A stretch of DNA of 64,000 nucleotides from Sphingobacterium sp. SRCM116780 (GCF_021442025.1 NZ_CP090446.1:186001-250000); one strand, 5' to 3'; shown: positions 40,162 to 54,523, counted from the first letter of the stretch. Notes: generated by a model from the sequence alone, not told the origin. Program-made: numbers and translations.

Positions 40162-40983
40162 ATGGGTATATTGGATAAGTTTTCATTAAGCAATCATGTT
40201 GTTGTTGTTACCGGAGCCACTGGCGTACTTGGGAAATCTTTTGTAGATGCTTTAGCCGAAGCAGGAGCAAAAATAGCTGTATTGGGAAGAAATGAGAGCA
40301 AACTCCAAGAACGCGTACAAGCAATCGAAGCAAAGGGTGCTGAGGCATTAGCGATAAAAGTGGATGTCTTGAATGAGGAAGATGTAGTGCGTGCAAAAGA
40401 TCAGATATTGGCAAAATGGGGAACGATTGATGGTTTGGTAAATGCAGCTGGAGGAAATATCCCCGGAGCGACTATTGCACCAGATCAGAATCTTTTTGAT
40501 CATGATGTCCATGATACCCTAAAAGCGGTTGAACTTAATCTATTTGGTACCATTATACCAACACATATTTTTGGACGTGTAATAGCAGAATCGGGCAAAG
40601 GATCTATTATCAATATTTCTTCATTAGCGGCCAGTAGACCTTTGACTCGAGTATTGGGCTATACGGTAGCTAAACATGGTGTCGATGGCTATACCAAGTG
40701 GATGTCTGTAGAACTGGCATTACGTTACGGAGATAAAGTCCGCGTCAATGCAATTGCTCCCGGAGTTTTCTTAACAGAACAAAATAGAAATTTATTAATT
40801 AATCCTGATGGCTCGTATTCAGAGCGTACACAAAAATTTATAAATGGAATGCCTTTTCAACGATTAGGAGAACCTGATGAATTAAAAGGAACTTTAGTGT
40901 ATTTGTTAAGTGATGCGTCAGCATTGGTTACTGGTGAAACAATTTTTGTTGACGGTGGGTTTAATGCTTGGTCTGGCGTTTAG
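40162..40983 (+). CDS. SDR-type D-mannonate oxidoreductase (fructuronate reductase)
   Basis: 273 aa classical short-chain dehydrogenase: VVVTGATGVLGKSF cofactor motif, LVNAAGGNIPG, SIINISSLAASRP, the YTVAKHG catalytic Tyr-Lys, RVNAIAPGVF and the closing GETIFVDGGFNAW. In Bacteroidota this SDR sits before uxuA and replaces the unrelated UxuB in reducing D-fructuronate to D-mannonate. It is 10 bp upstream of uxuA. The reaction is assigned from operon order. Confidence 0.9.
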   Translation: MGILDKFSLSNHVVVVTGATGVLGKSFVDALAEAGAKIAVLGRNESKLQERVQAIEAKGAEALAIKVDVLNEEDVVRAKDQILAKWGTIDGLVNAAGGNIPGATIAPDQNLFDHDVHDTLKAVELNLFGTIIPTHIFGRVIAESGKGSIINISSLAASRPLTRVLGYTVAKHGVDGYTKWMSVELALRYGDKVRVNAIAPGVFLTEQNRNLLINPDGSYSERTQKFINGMPFQRLGEPDELKGTLVYLLSDASALVTGETIFVDGGFNAWSGV

Positions 40984-40993
40984 AAAATAAGAT

Positions 40994-42154
40994 ATGAACA
41001 AACTGGAACAAACATGGAGATGGTATGGACCGAATGATCCCGTTTCTTTAGATGATATCAAACAGGCTGGTGCAACTGGAATTGTGACAGCATTGCATCA
41101 TATTCCTCATGGTGATATTTGGCCAATAGAAGATATCTTAGCGCGTAAAAAAATGATTGAAGATCAAGGGTTAGTTTGGTCTGTTGTCGAGAGTGTTCCT
41201 GTTCATGAGGCAATAAAAACGCGCAATCAGGATGCGGAGAAATATCTTGACAATTACAAAAAATCATTGGAGAATCTAGCAAAATGTGGTATTAAGATTA
41301 TTACGTATAATTTTATGCCTGTTTTGGATTGGACTAGAACCCAATTAGATTTGATGATGAAGGATGGTTCGAAAGCTTTGTATTTTGATTGGATTGATCT
41401 TGCAATATTTGATATTTATGTTTTGAAGCGGGAACTTGCTGCAGAAGATTATTCAGAAGAGATTTTAAAACAAGTAGCGGAGAAAATTTCTTCGTATGCA
41501 GCATCTGATTTCGAAGAGTTAGCACGTATTGTTTTAATGGGAATTCCAGGAGAAAATGATATTAGTTTAACGGATTTAAATAAGAGTATTGCAATCTATA
41601 GTAAGATCGGTAGAAAGGGATTATTAGAAAATCTACTCTATTTCTTATCATCAATCTCTGAGATCTGTGAACGAGAAGGAATTAAAATGTCGATCCATCC
41701 CGATGATCCACCGTATTCAATCTTAGGTCTTCCTAGGATTGTGAGCAATCAATCGGATTTATCTGCTATCTTAGAAGGGGTAGATAAGCCTTTTAATGGA
41801 ATTTGTTTCTGTACAGGTTCTCTTGGTGCAAGTCAAACAAATCATGTGGCATCAATATTAGAAAAAGTGAAAGATCGCGTTTATTTTGCACACCTAAGAA
41901 ATGTGAGAAAAGATCATATAGGCAGTTTTTATGAAGCTGATCATATCGATGGAGATGTGAATATGTACGCTGTCATGAAAGTGCTGTGTGAAGAAAATCA
42001 GAATAGGACAATACCTATTCCATTTCGACCTGATCATGGCCATCAGATGTTAGATGATTTAAAAAAAGTATCTAATCCTGGATATTCTGCTATTGGACGA
42101 TTAAGGGGGCTTGCAGAGTTGAGAGGTTTGGAATATGGTATTTTGGGTGAATAA
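40994..42154 (+). CDS. uxuA: Mannonate dehydratase
   Basis: 386 aa TIM-barrel enzyme converting D-mannonate to 2-keto-3-deoxygluconate. Conserved stretches: TWRWYGPNDPVSL at the start, GIVTALHHIPHGDIW, VWSVVESVPVHEAIK, YNFMPVLDWTRT, MSIHPDDPPYSILGLPRI, FCTGSLGA and FRPDHGHQM with metal-binding residues. Normal length. Middle gene of the plus-strand uronate operon. Confidence 0.97.
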   Translation: MNKLEQTWRWYGPNDPVSLDDIKQAGATGIVTALHHIPHGDIWPIEDILARKKMIEDQGLVWSVVESVPVHEAIKTRNQDAEKYLDNYKKSLENLAKCGIKIITYNFMPVLDWTRTQLDLMMKDGSKALYFDWIDLAIFDIYVLKRELAAEDYSEEILKQVAEKISSYAASDFEELARIVLMGIPGENDISLTDLNKSIAIYSKIGRKGLLENLLYFLSSISEICEREGIKMSIHPDDPPYSILGLPRIVSNQSDLSAILEGVDKPFNGICFCTGSLGASQTNHVASILEKVKDRVYFAHLRNVRKDHIGSFYEADHIDGDVNMYAVMKVLCEENQNRTIPIPFRPDHGHQMLDDLKKVSNPGYSAIGRLRGLAELRGLEYGILGE

Positions 42155-42165
42155 AGAAATTAGAT

Positions 42166-43575
42166 ATGTCGGATTTTATAAATGAAAATTTTATTTTGCA
42201 ATCAGATATTGCGCAACAATTGTATCACAATTATGCAAAAGATCTACCAATTATAGATTATCATAATCATCTTCCTCCAGATCAGATCTGCAATGATCAT
42301 CAATTTGATAATATAACGGAGATCTGGTTGCATGGGGATCATTATAAATGGCGCGCTATGCGTACCTTAGGTGTTGAGGAAAAATATATTACTGGTGAGG
42401 CTTCTGATTTTGAAAAATTTCAAAAATGGGCTACAGTTGTTCCTCAAACATTGAGAAATCCGTTATACCATTGGACACATATGGAATTAAAAAATCCATT
42501 TGGAATCACTGAATTACTGAGTCTAGCTAATGCAAAAGATATTTATGAGAAAACAAAACAACAATTAAATACTTCAGCATGTAGCACACAAGGCTTGCTC
42601 ACTCATTTTAATGTTGAAATGGTGGGTACGACTGATGACCCGATAGATAGCTTGATGTATCACAAATCTTTAAGGGATAATAAAAATTTTAAAACTAAAG
42701 TGCTTCCTACGTTTCGTCCAGACAAAGCTTTTCAATTAGCAAAGGGAGATTCTTTTAGGGCATACCTTCAAAAATTAGCTCAGATATCGAATATAAAAAT
42801 TCACAACTTAGATTCTTTGTTAGAGGCGTTAGATCAACGGATCAATTACTTTGACTCATTGGGATGTGTAGCCTCTGATCATGGGTTAAAATATTTACCG
42901 CAAAAAGGTAAGTTTAATATCGCCGAAGTGGATGCTGTTCTCATGAATGTCATTAACGGAGATGATACAAAGGCTTTAGAGGTTGAAGATAGTTTTACTT
43001 TTTATGTCTTAAGTGAATTGAGTAAACGTTATCATTTAAAAAATTGGGTACAACAATTTCACTTAGGTCCTTTGCGGGATACAAATAAAGGGAAATTAGC
43101 AATTTTAGGTGCAGATACCGGATACGATAGTATAGGCGACTATTTACAAGCAGAAAGAATGGCTGACTTTTTTAATTATTTGGATAGTACAGATCAATTG
43201 ACAAAAACTATTATTTATAATGTAAACCCTGCTGATAATGCTGTTTTTGGTACTATGATTGCCAATTTTCAAGAAGAAGGTGTTAAAGGTAAAATTCAAT
43301 TTGGTTCAGGCTGGTGGTTTCAGGATCAACTAGATGGTATGACAGAACAAATTAATGCACTTTCTAATTATGGATTGATTAGCTGTTTTGTCGGTATGTT
43401 GACAGACTCAAGGAGCTTCTTATCCTATTCAAGACATGAATATTTTAGAAGATTGTTATCTAATATTTTTGCTGAAGATATCAGAAAAGGATATTTGCCT
43501 AATGATGTCGGTATGATTGGAAAGATGATTACGGATATCTGTTACAATAATGCATCGGCATATTTTAAAAAATAA
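42166..43575 (+). CDS. uxaC: Glucuronate isomerase
   Basis: 469 aa amidohydrolase-fold isomerase that converts glucuronate to fructuronate (and galacturonate to tagaturonate). Landmarks: LPIIDYHNHLPPDQI with metal-binding His pair, MRTLGVEEKYITG, VGTTDDPIDSL, LPTFRPDKAFQ, QFHLGPLRDTN and GSGWWFQDQLDGM. Normal length and third gene of the operon. It converges on the LacI regulator gene, with 34 bp between stop codons. Confidence 0.97.
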   Translation: MSDFINENFILQSDIAQQLYHNYAKDLPIIDYHNHLPPDQICNDHQFDNITEIWLHGDHYKWRAMRTLGVEEKYITGEASDFEKFQKWATVVPQTLRNPLYHWTHMELKNPFGITELLSLANAKDIYEKTKQQLNTSACSTQGLLTHFNVEMVGTTDDPIDSLMYHKSLRDNKNFKTKVLPTFRPDKAFQLAKGDSFRAYLQKLAQISNIKIHNLDSLLEALDQRINYFDSLGCVASDHGLKYLPQKGKFNIAEVDAVLMNVINGDDTKALEVEDSFTFYVLSELSKRYHLKNWVQQFHLGPLRDTNKGKLAILGADTGYDSIGDYLQAERMADFFNYLDSTDQLTKTIIYNVNPADNAVFGTMIANFQEEGVKGKIQFGSGWWFQDQLDGMTEQINALSNYGLISCFVGMLTDSRSFLSYSRHEYFRRLLSNIFAEDIRKGYLPNDVGMIGKMITDICYNNASAYFKK

Positions 43576-43609
43576 GATGACTTCATGAATGTGGAAGTCG
43601 TTAAATTTA

Positions 43610-44635
43610 TCAATTTAAAGAACTCGATTTTCTTATTTCTAATATAGTTTCTAGTTCTACGGTTTCAAAGTCATTGTAAGTCGGGTGTTTGATGAGGTAA
43701 ATAAGCTTTTTCATGGCTATATTCCCTATTTCACCAGCAGGTTGCTTAATTCTACTTAATGCAGGATTAAGGGCAAAAGGAATAGAAATATTAGAAAATC
43801 CGATTACAGCGATTTCTTCTGGAACTTTGATCCCAAGATTTGCTAAGATGCCAAGAGTTCTTGTTGTAATCACATCTGTAGCTCCAAAAATAGCGTTAGG
43901 TTTGTTATCAGAGCTTAGAGCCTTTAGAATTGCGGTTTTTATTTGCTGATCAAGTATTTCAGTATCTTGAATATTGCATTCAATAAAGTAATACGGCTTT
44001 AAAGGAATGTCAAATTCTCTCAAAGCATCTTTATAGCCATTTAACCGATCTTTGGATACACCTAATTGGTGTCCTGTAATATGTAAAATATTTGTTCTTC
44101 CTTGTTCTATTAAGTGCTTAGTGGCTTTATAAGCTCCTTCGAAGTTATTGATCCCAACTTTATCTGTTTTTAATTGATTTACGATTCTATCAAAAATTAC
44201 TACTGGTGTTTCATTTTCTTGTAATTCTTGTAATAAATTGATATTCGAGGTCTCGCTTACGGGGGAAATTAATAATCCATCAATACCTCTAGCATTTAGA
44301 ACCTCTATGCAAGCTTTCTCGATCATAATATCTTCTCTACTTTGCATAATAACAATATCATATCCTGTTTCTATGGAAGCTTTCTGAATACCATCTAATA
44401 TTTCAGACATGAACGTATTGTTAATGGCACATACAATAACCCCTATCGTGTTTGTTTTACCAATTTTTAAGCTTTGGGCAACCTTATTGGGACTAAAATT
44501 CATTTTAGAAGCATATTCTTGAACGATCTTTTTCGTCTTTTCACTAATTTCATAGCTATCTGCTAGGGCTTTAGATACTGTTGATATCGAAATGTTTAGT
44601 GCTTTAGATATGTCTTTTAAGGTCGTTTTAGCCAT
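43610..44635 (-). CDS. LacI-family transcriptional regulator, likely of the uronate genes
   Basis: 341 aa. The helix-turn-helix is at residues 3-25 (TTLKDISKALNISISTVSKAL), with the hinge KMNFSPNKVAQSLK, followed by a periplasmic-binding-protein-like sensor domain (TNTIGVIVCAINNTFMSEIL ... AVIGFSNISIPFALNPALSRI). It is convergent with uxaC and is the only regulator near the uronate operons. A CG-centred palindrome lies in the divergent promoter at 40074. Target and ligand are inferred. Confidence 0.92.
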   Translation of the reverse strand: MAKTTLKDISKALNISISTVSKALADSYEISEKTKKIVQEYASKMNFSPNKVAQSLKIGKTNTIGVIVCAINNTFMSEILDGIQKASIETGYDIVIMQSREDIMIEKACIEVLNARGIDGLLISPVSETSNINLLQELQENETPVVIFDRIVNQLKTDKVGINNFEGAYKATKHLIEQGRTNILHITGHQLGVSKDRLNGYKDALREFDIPLKPYYFIECNIQDTEILDQQIKTAILKALSSDNKPNAIFGATDVITTRTLGILANLGIKVPEEIAVIGFSNISIPFALNPALSRIKQPAGEIGNIAMKKLIYLIKHPTYNDFETVELETILEIRKSSSLN

Positions 44636-44844
44636 GGTGCTTAATATTTTTAAAATATTTGGTTTAAGATTGCTAAAGATATTTATAAATATGAGATATA
44701 CCTAGACAATCTTATAATAGGACTTGGATTTAACGGTATTGAAGTTGTATCGCGTATGTAAATTATCCCCCACTATGTTAGGTAGTTAGGGTGGGGTGTC
44801 GGTTTATTTCTACACGGTTCTTGGAATTGCGCCTAAGAAGTTGC

Positions 44845-44852
44845 TATCTTTG
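44845..44852 (+). promoter_or_regulatory. rRNA operon 2 promoter P1, -7 box
   Basis: TATCTTTG with a TTGG at 44821-44824 about 20 bp upstream, a better -33 than in operon 1. The surrounding bases differ from operon 1, but the box and the following CTCC-GCAA-GGGAG hairpin are kept. Confidence 0.65.
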
Positions 44853-44972
44853 CACCACTCCGCAAGGGAGGAGGGGTTGTTCCGAGAGGAATGGCATTGA
44901 AAAAAGGAGGGTTTAAAGTGATTTGAACGCAGAAATCTGAGGAGAAGCGATAAAAAATAAATTTATATTTAT

Positions 44973-45003
44973 TTTGGAATTTCGGAAAAGATTTCTACCT
45001 TTG
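44973..45003 (+). promoter_or_regulatory. rRNA operon 2 promoter P2
   Basis: TTTG at 44973-44976 and TACCTTTG at 44996-45003, as in operon 1. Confidence 0.8.
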
Positions 45004-45097
45004 CAGTCCCAACGGAAACGAAGGGAATAAAACAAGAAAAGATCGGGGCGCAATGCCGAAGATATAAAAGCAGAAGCGTGAAGCGGATGCGAAGCAA

Positions 45098-45109
45098 GTT
45101 CTTTAAAAA
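45098..45109 (+). promoter_or_regulatory. boxA-like site before 16S, operon 2
   Basis: GTTCTTTAAAAA, same position relative to 16S as in operon 1. Confidence 0.5.
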
Positions 45110-45246
45110 TATAATCATGTAACGTAACGAGTAGTGTTGAGAAACAGCGAAAGTTAAAAAAATCAACCTGTCAATTTTAGAATTAGAAATAAAAATACAA
45201 GACAATTCTATTTATTATAAATAGTCTTGATCTTACCCTTCATTTT

Positions 45247-46778
<1,532 letters not shown>

Positions 46779-46904
46779 AGAGCATTCGGAATTGAAGCTC
46801 GTTACGTATACACATGGTTAATATTAAGAAAACAAAGATGAACATTTGAAGAAATGTGCCCGTCCCTTTAGGATGGTCCATTGAGAGATGAAGAATGATA
46901 AGCT

Positions 46905-46981
46905 AGTCCCGTAGCTCAGTTGGTTAGAGCACTACACTGATAATGTAGGGGTCAGCAGTTCAAATCTGCTCGGGACTACCA
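46905..46981 (+). tRNA. tRNA-Ile (GAT), copy 2
   Basis: Same 77-nt sequence as copy 1, anticodon GAT, CCA encoded. Confidence 0.96.
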
Positions 46982-47066
46982 TCTAAGATCAGAGATGAAA
47001 GATAAGAGACAAGAGACAGAGTAAATAGTCTCGGATCTCGGCTCTGAACTCTGCTGTCTACACAAA

Positions 47067-47140
47067 GGGGAATTAGCTCAGCTGGCTAGAGCACCTGCCT
47101 TGCACGCAGGGGGTCATCGGTTCGACTCCGATATTCTCCA
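47067..47140 (+). tRNA. tRNA-Ala (TGC), copy 2
   Basis: Same 74-nt sequence as copy 1, anticodon TGC, G3-U70 pair present, no encoded CCA. Confidence 0.96.
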
Positions 47141-47141
47141 C

Positions 47142-47233
47142 ATCTCTGGATATGAGACGATAGATATGAGACAAGAGACACTTATGGGCAACCATACCAG
47201 ATCTCAAATCTCCCATCTCTGATCTCACATCTA
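47142..47233 (+). repeat. Spacer hairpin repeat before 23S, operon 2
   Basis: Copy of the element at 25931-26022. ATATGAGAC words face ATCTCAAATCTCC words. Confidence 0.6.
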
Positions 47234-47241
47234 GAAGAAGA

Positions 47242-47253
47242 GTTCTTTGACAT
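47242..47253 (+). promoter_or_regulatory. boxA-like site before 23S, operon 2
   Basis: GTTCTTTGACAT, same position relative to 23S as in operon 1. Confidence 0.45.
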
Positions 47254-47413
47254 ATTGAAAGAAAAAAAATTACAAGAGAAGACAACAGTAGAGACCATAC
47301 TGTGGTGTGCTTGATGTATTGAGAAGACCCTCGGTCAAAAGCCGAACGGATCGATGCGTAGCACCATGGTTATATATCAAAAGCAACCCATAGTAGCAAA
47401 AGGGCTATGAGGT

Positions 47414-50301
<2,888 letters not shown>

Positions 50302-50355
50302 AGCAACGCATACACTGTTGTCTTCCTCTTTGATTTTTTCTTTCAATTGTCTATA

Positions 50356-50503
50356 GATTAGATATGAGACGATAGATATGAGAGACCTAGATTTTCCGAA
50401 AGGAATGATCTGACCTCCGATCTGATGTCAAATATGAGACTTAAGATAAATACATGGGCGACCATATACTATCTCAAATCTCCCATCTCAAATCTAATAT
50501 CTA
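50356..50503 (+). repeat. Spacer hairpin repeat between 23S and 5S, operon 2
   Basis: Copy of the element at 29145-29292. Confidence 0.6.
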
Positions 50504-50513
50504 AAAAACATTT

Positions 50514-50623
50514 TAGGTGCCTATATCGGCGGTGTCTACCTCTTCCCATTCCGAACAGAGCAGTCAAGCCCGCCAGAGCCGATGGTATTGCCGTAACAGG
50601 TGGGAGAGTAGGTCGGTGCCTTT
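50514..50623 (+). rRNA. 5S ribosomal RNA, copy 2
   Basis: Same sequence as copy 1, about 110 nt, paired ends AGGTGCC and GGTGCCT. Confidence 0.95.
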
Positions 50624-50633
50624 TTTTATACAG

Positions 50634-50663
50634 AAGCCTTTGCTGAAAAGTAAAGGCTTTTTT
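50634..50663 (+). terminator. rRNA operon 2 terminator
   Basis: AAGCCTTT and AAAGGCTT arms with following T residues. Homology with copy A ends 4 bp later. Confidence 0.85.
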
Positions 50664-50729
50664 GTGCTATATACTTTCTTAAGCTTTCGATTTTATTTCT
50701 ATATTTGAGATGCTTTTATTTTAGCACAA

Positions 50730-51746
50730 ATGTCACAGATAACAATTGTAGAATTAGCAGAACGTTTGGGTTTATCCAAATCAACCGTATCACGGGCTTT
50801 CCGGAATGGTAATGATATTAATCCAAATACCAAAGCACGTATTTTGAAAATGGCAAATGAATTGGGGTTTTCTCCTAATATGTATGCCAGTAACTTGAGA
50901 GCTAATAAAAGTAGTACCATTGCTATTATTATTCCAGAATTTGGTAACAAATTTTTTAGCCAGGCTATTAAAGGAATTGAATTAGTAGCTAGATCGAAAA
51001 ATTATCATACTTTAATTTATGTAACTGATCATCGTGTTGATAAAGAAGCATCTATTATCCGATCATTGGTAAATGGTCGAGTAGATGGTGTAATTATGTC
51101 TGCATCTGGAGAAGGACATGACCATAGTCATCTCCAAGTGTTGAAGGATAATAATATACCGCTCGTTTTTTTTGATAGGACTTATGATGATGTTAATGCT
51201 ACCTATGTGACAGGTAACGACTTTGAAGCTAGCTTTGCTGCTACAGAACATTTAATTGAGAATGACTGTAAAAAAATAGCTTATTTGGTGATTAACCAGA
51301 ATGTATCTATCGGTAAAGTACGTATGGCAGGTTACAGAGCTGCTTTAGAAAAACATCAAATTCCTTTTGATAAAAATTTGATCCTCGACACTGTGAATGA
51401 GTCTGAAGGTAATATGGAGGACATAAAGAACTTGTATAGAATACAACGACCTGATGGACTCTTTGCAGCTGTTGAACGTTTGGCTATATCTGCTATGCGT
51501 GTTGCAAAAAATGAAGGCATACATATTCCTGCTGAATTGAAGTTGATCTGTTTTTCATGTTTAGATATCGCAGATATGTTAGAACCAGCATTAAGTGTTG
51601 TTAAACAACCTGCTTATGAAATGGGAAAAGTAGCAACAGAATACCTCTGTGAATTGATTGCTAAACCGATTATGTTCTCTAATCAAGAAATTACTTACCT
51701 ACAATCTTCCTTAATTTTTCAAAAATCTAGTAAAAAAAATTACTAA
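50730..51746 (+). CDS. LacI-family regulator of the starch locus
   Basis: 338 aa. Helix-turn-helix ITIVELAERLGLSKSTVSRAF at residues 3-23, hinge ANELGFSPNMYASNLRANKSS, then a sugar-binding-like sensor domain (AIIIPEFGNKFFSQAIKGIE, VPLVFFDR-like, SCLDIADMLEPALSVVKQP). It is encoded directly upstream of the starch genes in the same direction, and two perfect GGGAACGTTCCC palindromes lie between it and the amylase gene. It occupies the place that SusR has in Bacteroides. Ligand probably a maltodextrin, by inference. Confidence 0.92.
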   Translation: MSQITIVELAERLGLSKSTVSRAFRNGNDINPNTKARILKMANELGFSPNMYASNLRANKSSTIAIIIPEFGNKFFSQAIKGIELVARSKNYHTLIYVTDHRVDKEASIIRSLVNGRVDGVIMSASGEGHDHSHLQVLKDNNIPLVFFDRTYDDVNATYVTGNDFEASFAATEHLIENDCKKIAYLVINQNVSIGKVRMAGYRAALEKHQIPFDKNLILDTVNESEGNMEDIKNLYRIQRPDGLFAAVERLAISAMRVAKNEGIHIPAELKLICFSCLDIADMLEPALSVVKQPAYEMGKVATEYLCELIAKPIMFSNQEITYLQSSLIFQKSSKKNY

Positions 51747-51787
51747 AAAGTTTGGATTTAACTATTTAGCTTTTTATCTTAGATAAA

Positions 51788-51809
51788 ATATTGGGAACGT
51801 TCCCAATAT
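51788..51809. promoter_or_regulatory. Operator O1, 22-bp perfect palindrome around GGGAACGTTCCC
   Basis: All 22 positions are symmetric, with a central CG as in LacI-type operators. It starts 41 bp after the LacI stop. Confidence 0.85.
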
Positions 51810-51887
51810 ATAGTAGCCAATTGTAAAGGAATTTCATTATTTAATTCATAGTACATTTTAAAGGATAGGCTTGTTTTAAATAATATA

Positions 51888-51901
51888 TTGGGAACGTTCC
51901 C
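51888..51901. promoter_or_regulatory. Operator O2, TTGGGAACGTTCCC
   Basis: It repeats the 12-bp core of O1. The centres are 97 bp apart, about nine helical turns, which would suit looping. O2 ends 30 bp before the amylase start codon, where bound repressor would block transcription. Confidence 0.85.
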
Positions 51902-51931
51902 GTAAAATAATACAACCAATTATAAATAGTT

Positions 51932-54523
51932 ATGAAGCATTATCTTATTTGCATTTTTTTTATTGTATCTATTCTTTTTTTTGGTTGTAAGAAAAACAAC
52001 TTACCTTCTGAATCACAAGAGGAAGAAGTAACTCCTAGTGGTATTGGGCTAGTTACAAGCAATCAACTATTTAATTATTGGGATGAATCTATTACTTTCT
52101 TTTTTGATTTAAATAAAGGTAATCGAGCACTTGTTTCGACCAATGAAACCCTATACTTACACCTAGGTCTAATTACAACAGCCAGTAAAGATGAGCATGA
52201 TTGGAAGGAAGTTGCAACAGATTGGTCAAAAAATGTAGATGCATATAAACTCATTCGTCAATCTGATGGTAGGTATGCAATTACATTAAACCCAAGTCAG
52301 ATTTTCAAAGGTGTCAATGGAAATGAAGTTATGAAAATCGCATTATTGGTGCGAAATGCTACTGGTACTAAAGTGTTAAGGAATAAAGACGGCTCTGATA
52401 TCTATGTTCCAGTTGCAACAAAAAATAAAGCTGCTCTTATATTTTTAAAACCAAATACGCAACCTACCTATGTATTAGGAACAGAACAAGAATCTTATTT
52501 ATTGAACGAAGAACTTGCTATAGAAGTTTTATCAAATGTACAAGGTAAACTTTCGTTAAGTATTGATCAGGTGCTGCAAGAAAGTGTAAATGGAGCATTA
52601 AAACATACTTTCACATGTAAACTTGGACGGGTTGGTTTGCATCTTATTACTGCCCGAATTGAGGCAAATGGAAAAATCTTTGAAGAGAAGTTACAGGTCT
52701 TCGTTAATGATAAACCAGTAATTGCTGAATTACCATTAGGTGTTAAGAAAAATGGAATAACAATCGATAAGCAAAAGAAGGAGGTTAGTTTTGCATTGAC
52801 AGCTCCCGGCAAATTAAATGTTTTTTTATTGGGTAGTTTCAATAATTATCAAGCTGAATCCAAGTATGTTCTGAAACAAACACCAGATGGAAATACATGG
52901 TGGTTGACGTTAACAGATTTTGATTTTTCAAAAAAATACACATATCAATTTTTAATAGATGGTCAATTAAAAATAGCTGATCCTTATAGCAACCTTATTT
53001 TAGACCCAATCAATGATACTGGTATTGGTAGCACAATTACTGATTTACCAGCTTATCCCACAAACCAGACGCAAGGTAATGTGAGTGTATTGGAATTAAA
53101 TAAAGAAGAATATGTTTGGAAAGTTCAGAACTTCAATAAACCAAATCCTTATGATTTAGTTGTTTATGAACTATTAACACGTGATTTTTCTAAAGAGCAT
53201 AATTTTGTATCTATCCGTGATTCAATCCCTTATTTGAAAAGGTTGGGTATTAATGCAGTAGAATTGATGCCTATTCAAGAAAGTGAAGGAAACTCCAGTT
53301 GGGGTTACAACCCTTCTTATCATTTGGCTTTGGATAAGTATTATGGACGTGAAAACGAATTAAAAAGTTTAATCGACAACCTTCATCAACAGGGTATTGC
53401 TATCATTGTTGATGTTGTATTGAATCATGCATTTGGACAATCCCCTCTTGCCCAACTGTATTTTGAAAATGGAGCGACTTCATCGAGTAATATTTGGTTT
53501 AACACTGTAGCGCGTCATCCTTATAATGTTGGATTTGATTTCAATCATGAAAGTCCCTTCACACAAACTTTTGTAAAGGATGTTTTGAAGTATTGGATGG
53601 AGGAATTTAAAGTAGATGGTTTCCGGTTTGATTTATCAAAAGGATTCACACAGAAAAATTCAGGTACGTCAGACAATAATGTTGCTTCTTGGTCAGCTTA
53701 TGATGCCAGTCGAATTGCGATATGGAAAAATTATCATGATTATCTAAAAACACTTGATCCAAATTGTTATGTGATCTTAGAACATTTTGCTGCAGATGAA
53801 GAAGAGAGAGAATTGGCAGCTGAAGGGATGCTTTTATGGAATAATTTAAATGGGCGTTTCAATGAAGCGACAATGGGCTATAATACAGAATCTAAATCAG
53901 ATTTGAGTCGATTGTTTGCCGAGTCACATGGGTTTGAAACACCCAATTTGGTTAGCTATATGGAATCTCATGATGAGGAACGTATCCAATTTAAAAATGC
54001 ACAATATGGAGCTATTGATGGTTCTTATTCGGTTAAAAACCTAGCAACAGCTTTAGATAGAAACAAAGTTGCAGCAACGTTCTTATTAACAAGTCCAGGG
54101 CCTAAAATGATTTGGCAATTTGGTGAATTTGGTTATGATATTTCAATTGATGAGAATGGAAGAACTGGGGAAAAACCTTTGAAATGGGATTATTTAAAAA
54201 ATTCGTCACGTAAGGGTTTATTTGACCATTATGCGAAATTAATACGCTTGAAAAAAGCAAATTCAATTTTTAGAAAAGCAACATTATTATCATCCTCATT
54301 GCAGGATGGGTTAAAGTATTATGTAATGACTGACGGCAATCAAAAAGTACTTGTCATTGGTAATTTCGATGTTGTAGATAGACAACTTACAATAACAACA
54401 ACTTTATCGGGTACCTGGTATGATAATATGAACCAATCGAACCTAAATTGGAGTACAAATAATCATATTACCATTAAACCTGGGGAATACTACCTCTTAA
54501 GTAAAACTAAATTAACAAACTAA
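51932..54523 (+). CDS. GH13 alpha-amylase family lipoprotein (SusG-like)
   Basis: 863 aa. Lipoprotein signal with Cys19 (IVSILFFGCKKN), so probably outer-membrane attached. N-terminal beta domains (about 25-360) include a CBM48/E-set-like part (GKLNVFLLGSFNNY ... KYTYQFLIDGQLKIADPYS). The GH13 barrel is at about 400-790 with region I VDVVLNHAF, region II GFRFDLSKG (nucleophile Asp near 567), region III ILEHFA (acid Glu near 617) and region IV MESHDEER. All catalytic residues are present. It would cut starch or pullulan at the surface to feed SusC/D. First gene behind the two operators. Confidence 0.92.
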   Translation: MKHYLICIFFIVSILFFGCKKNNLPSESQEEEVTPSGIGLVTSNQLFNYWDESITFFFDLNKGNRALVSTNETLYLHLGLITTASKDEHDWKEVATDWSKNVDAYKLIRQSDGRYAITLNPSQIFKGVNGNEVMKIALLVRNATGTKVLRNKDGSDIYVPVATKNKAALIFLKPNTQPTYVLGTEQESYLLNEELAIEVLSNVQGKLSLSIDQVLQESVNGALKHTFTCKLGRVGLHLITARIEANGKIFEEKLQVFVNDKPVIAELPLGVKKNGITIDKQKKEVSFALTAPGKLNVFLLGSFNNYQAESKYVLKQTPDGNTWWLTLTDFDFSKKYTYQFLIDGQLKIADPYSNLILDPINDTGIGSTITDLPAYPTNQTQGNVSVLELNKEEYVWKVQNFNKPNPYDLVVYELLTRDFSKEHNFVSIRDSIPYLKRLGINAVELMPIQESEGNSSWGYNPSYHLALDKYYGRENELKSLIDNLHQQGIAIIVDVVLNHAFGQSPLAQLYFENGATSSSNIWFNTVARHPYNVGFDFNHESPFTQTFVKDVLKYWMEEFKVDGFRFDLSKGFTQKNSGTSDNNVASWSAYDASRIAIWKNYHDYLKTLDPNCYVILEHFAADEEERELAAEGMLLWNNLNGRFNEATMGYNTESKSDLSRLFAESHGFETPNLVSYMESHDEERIQFKNAQYGAIDGSYSVKNLATALDRNKVAATFLLTSPGPKMIWQFGEFGYDISIDENGRTGEKPLKWDYLKNSSRKGLFDHYAKLIRLKKANSIFRKATLLSSSLQDGLKYYVMTDGNQKVLVIGNFDVVDRQLTITTTLSGTWYDNMNQSNLNWSTNNHITIKPGEYYLLSKTKLTN

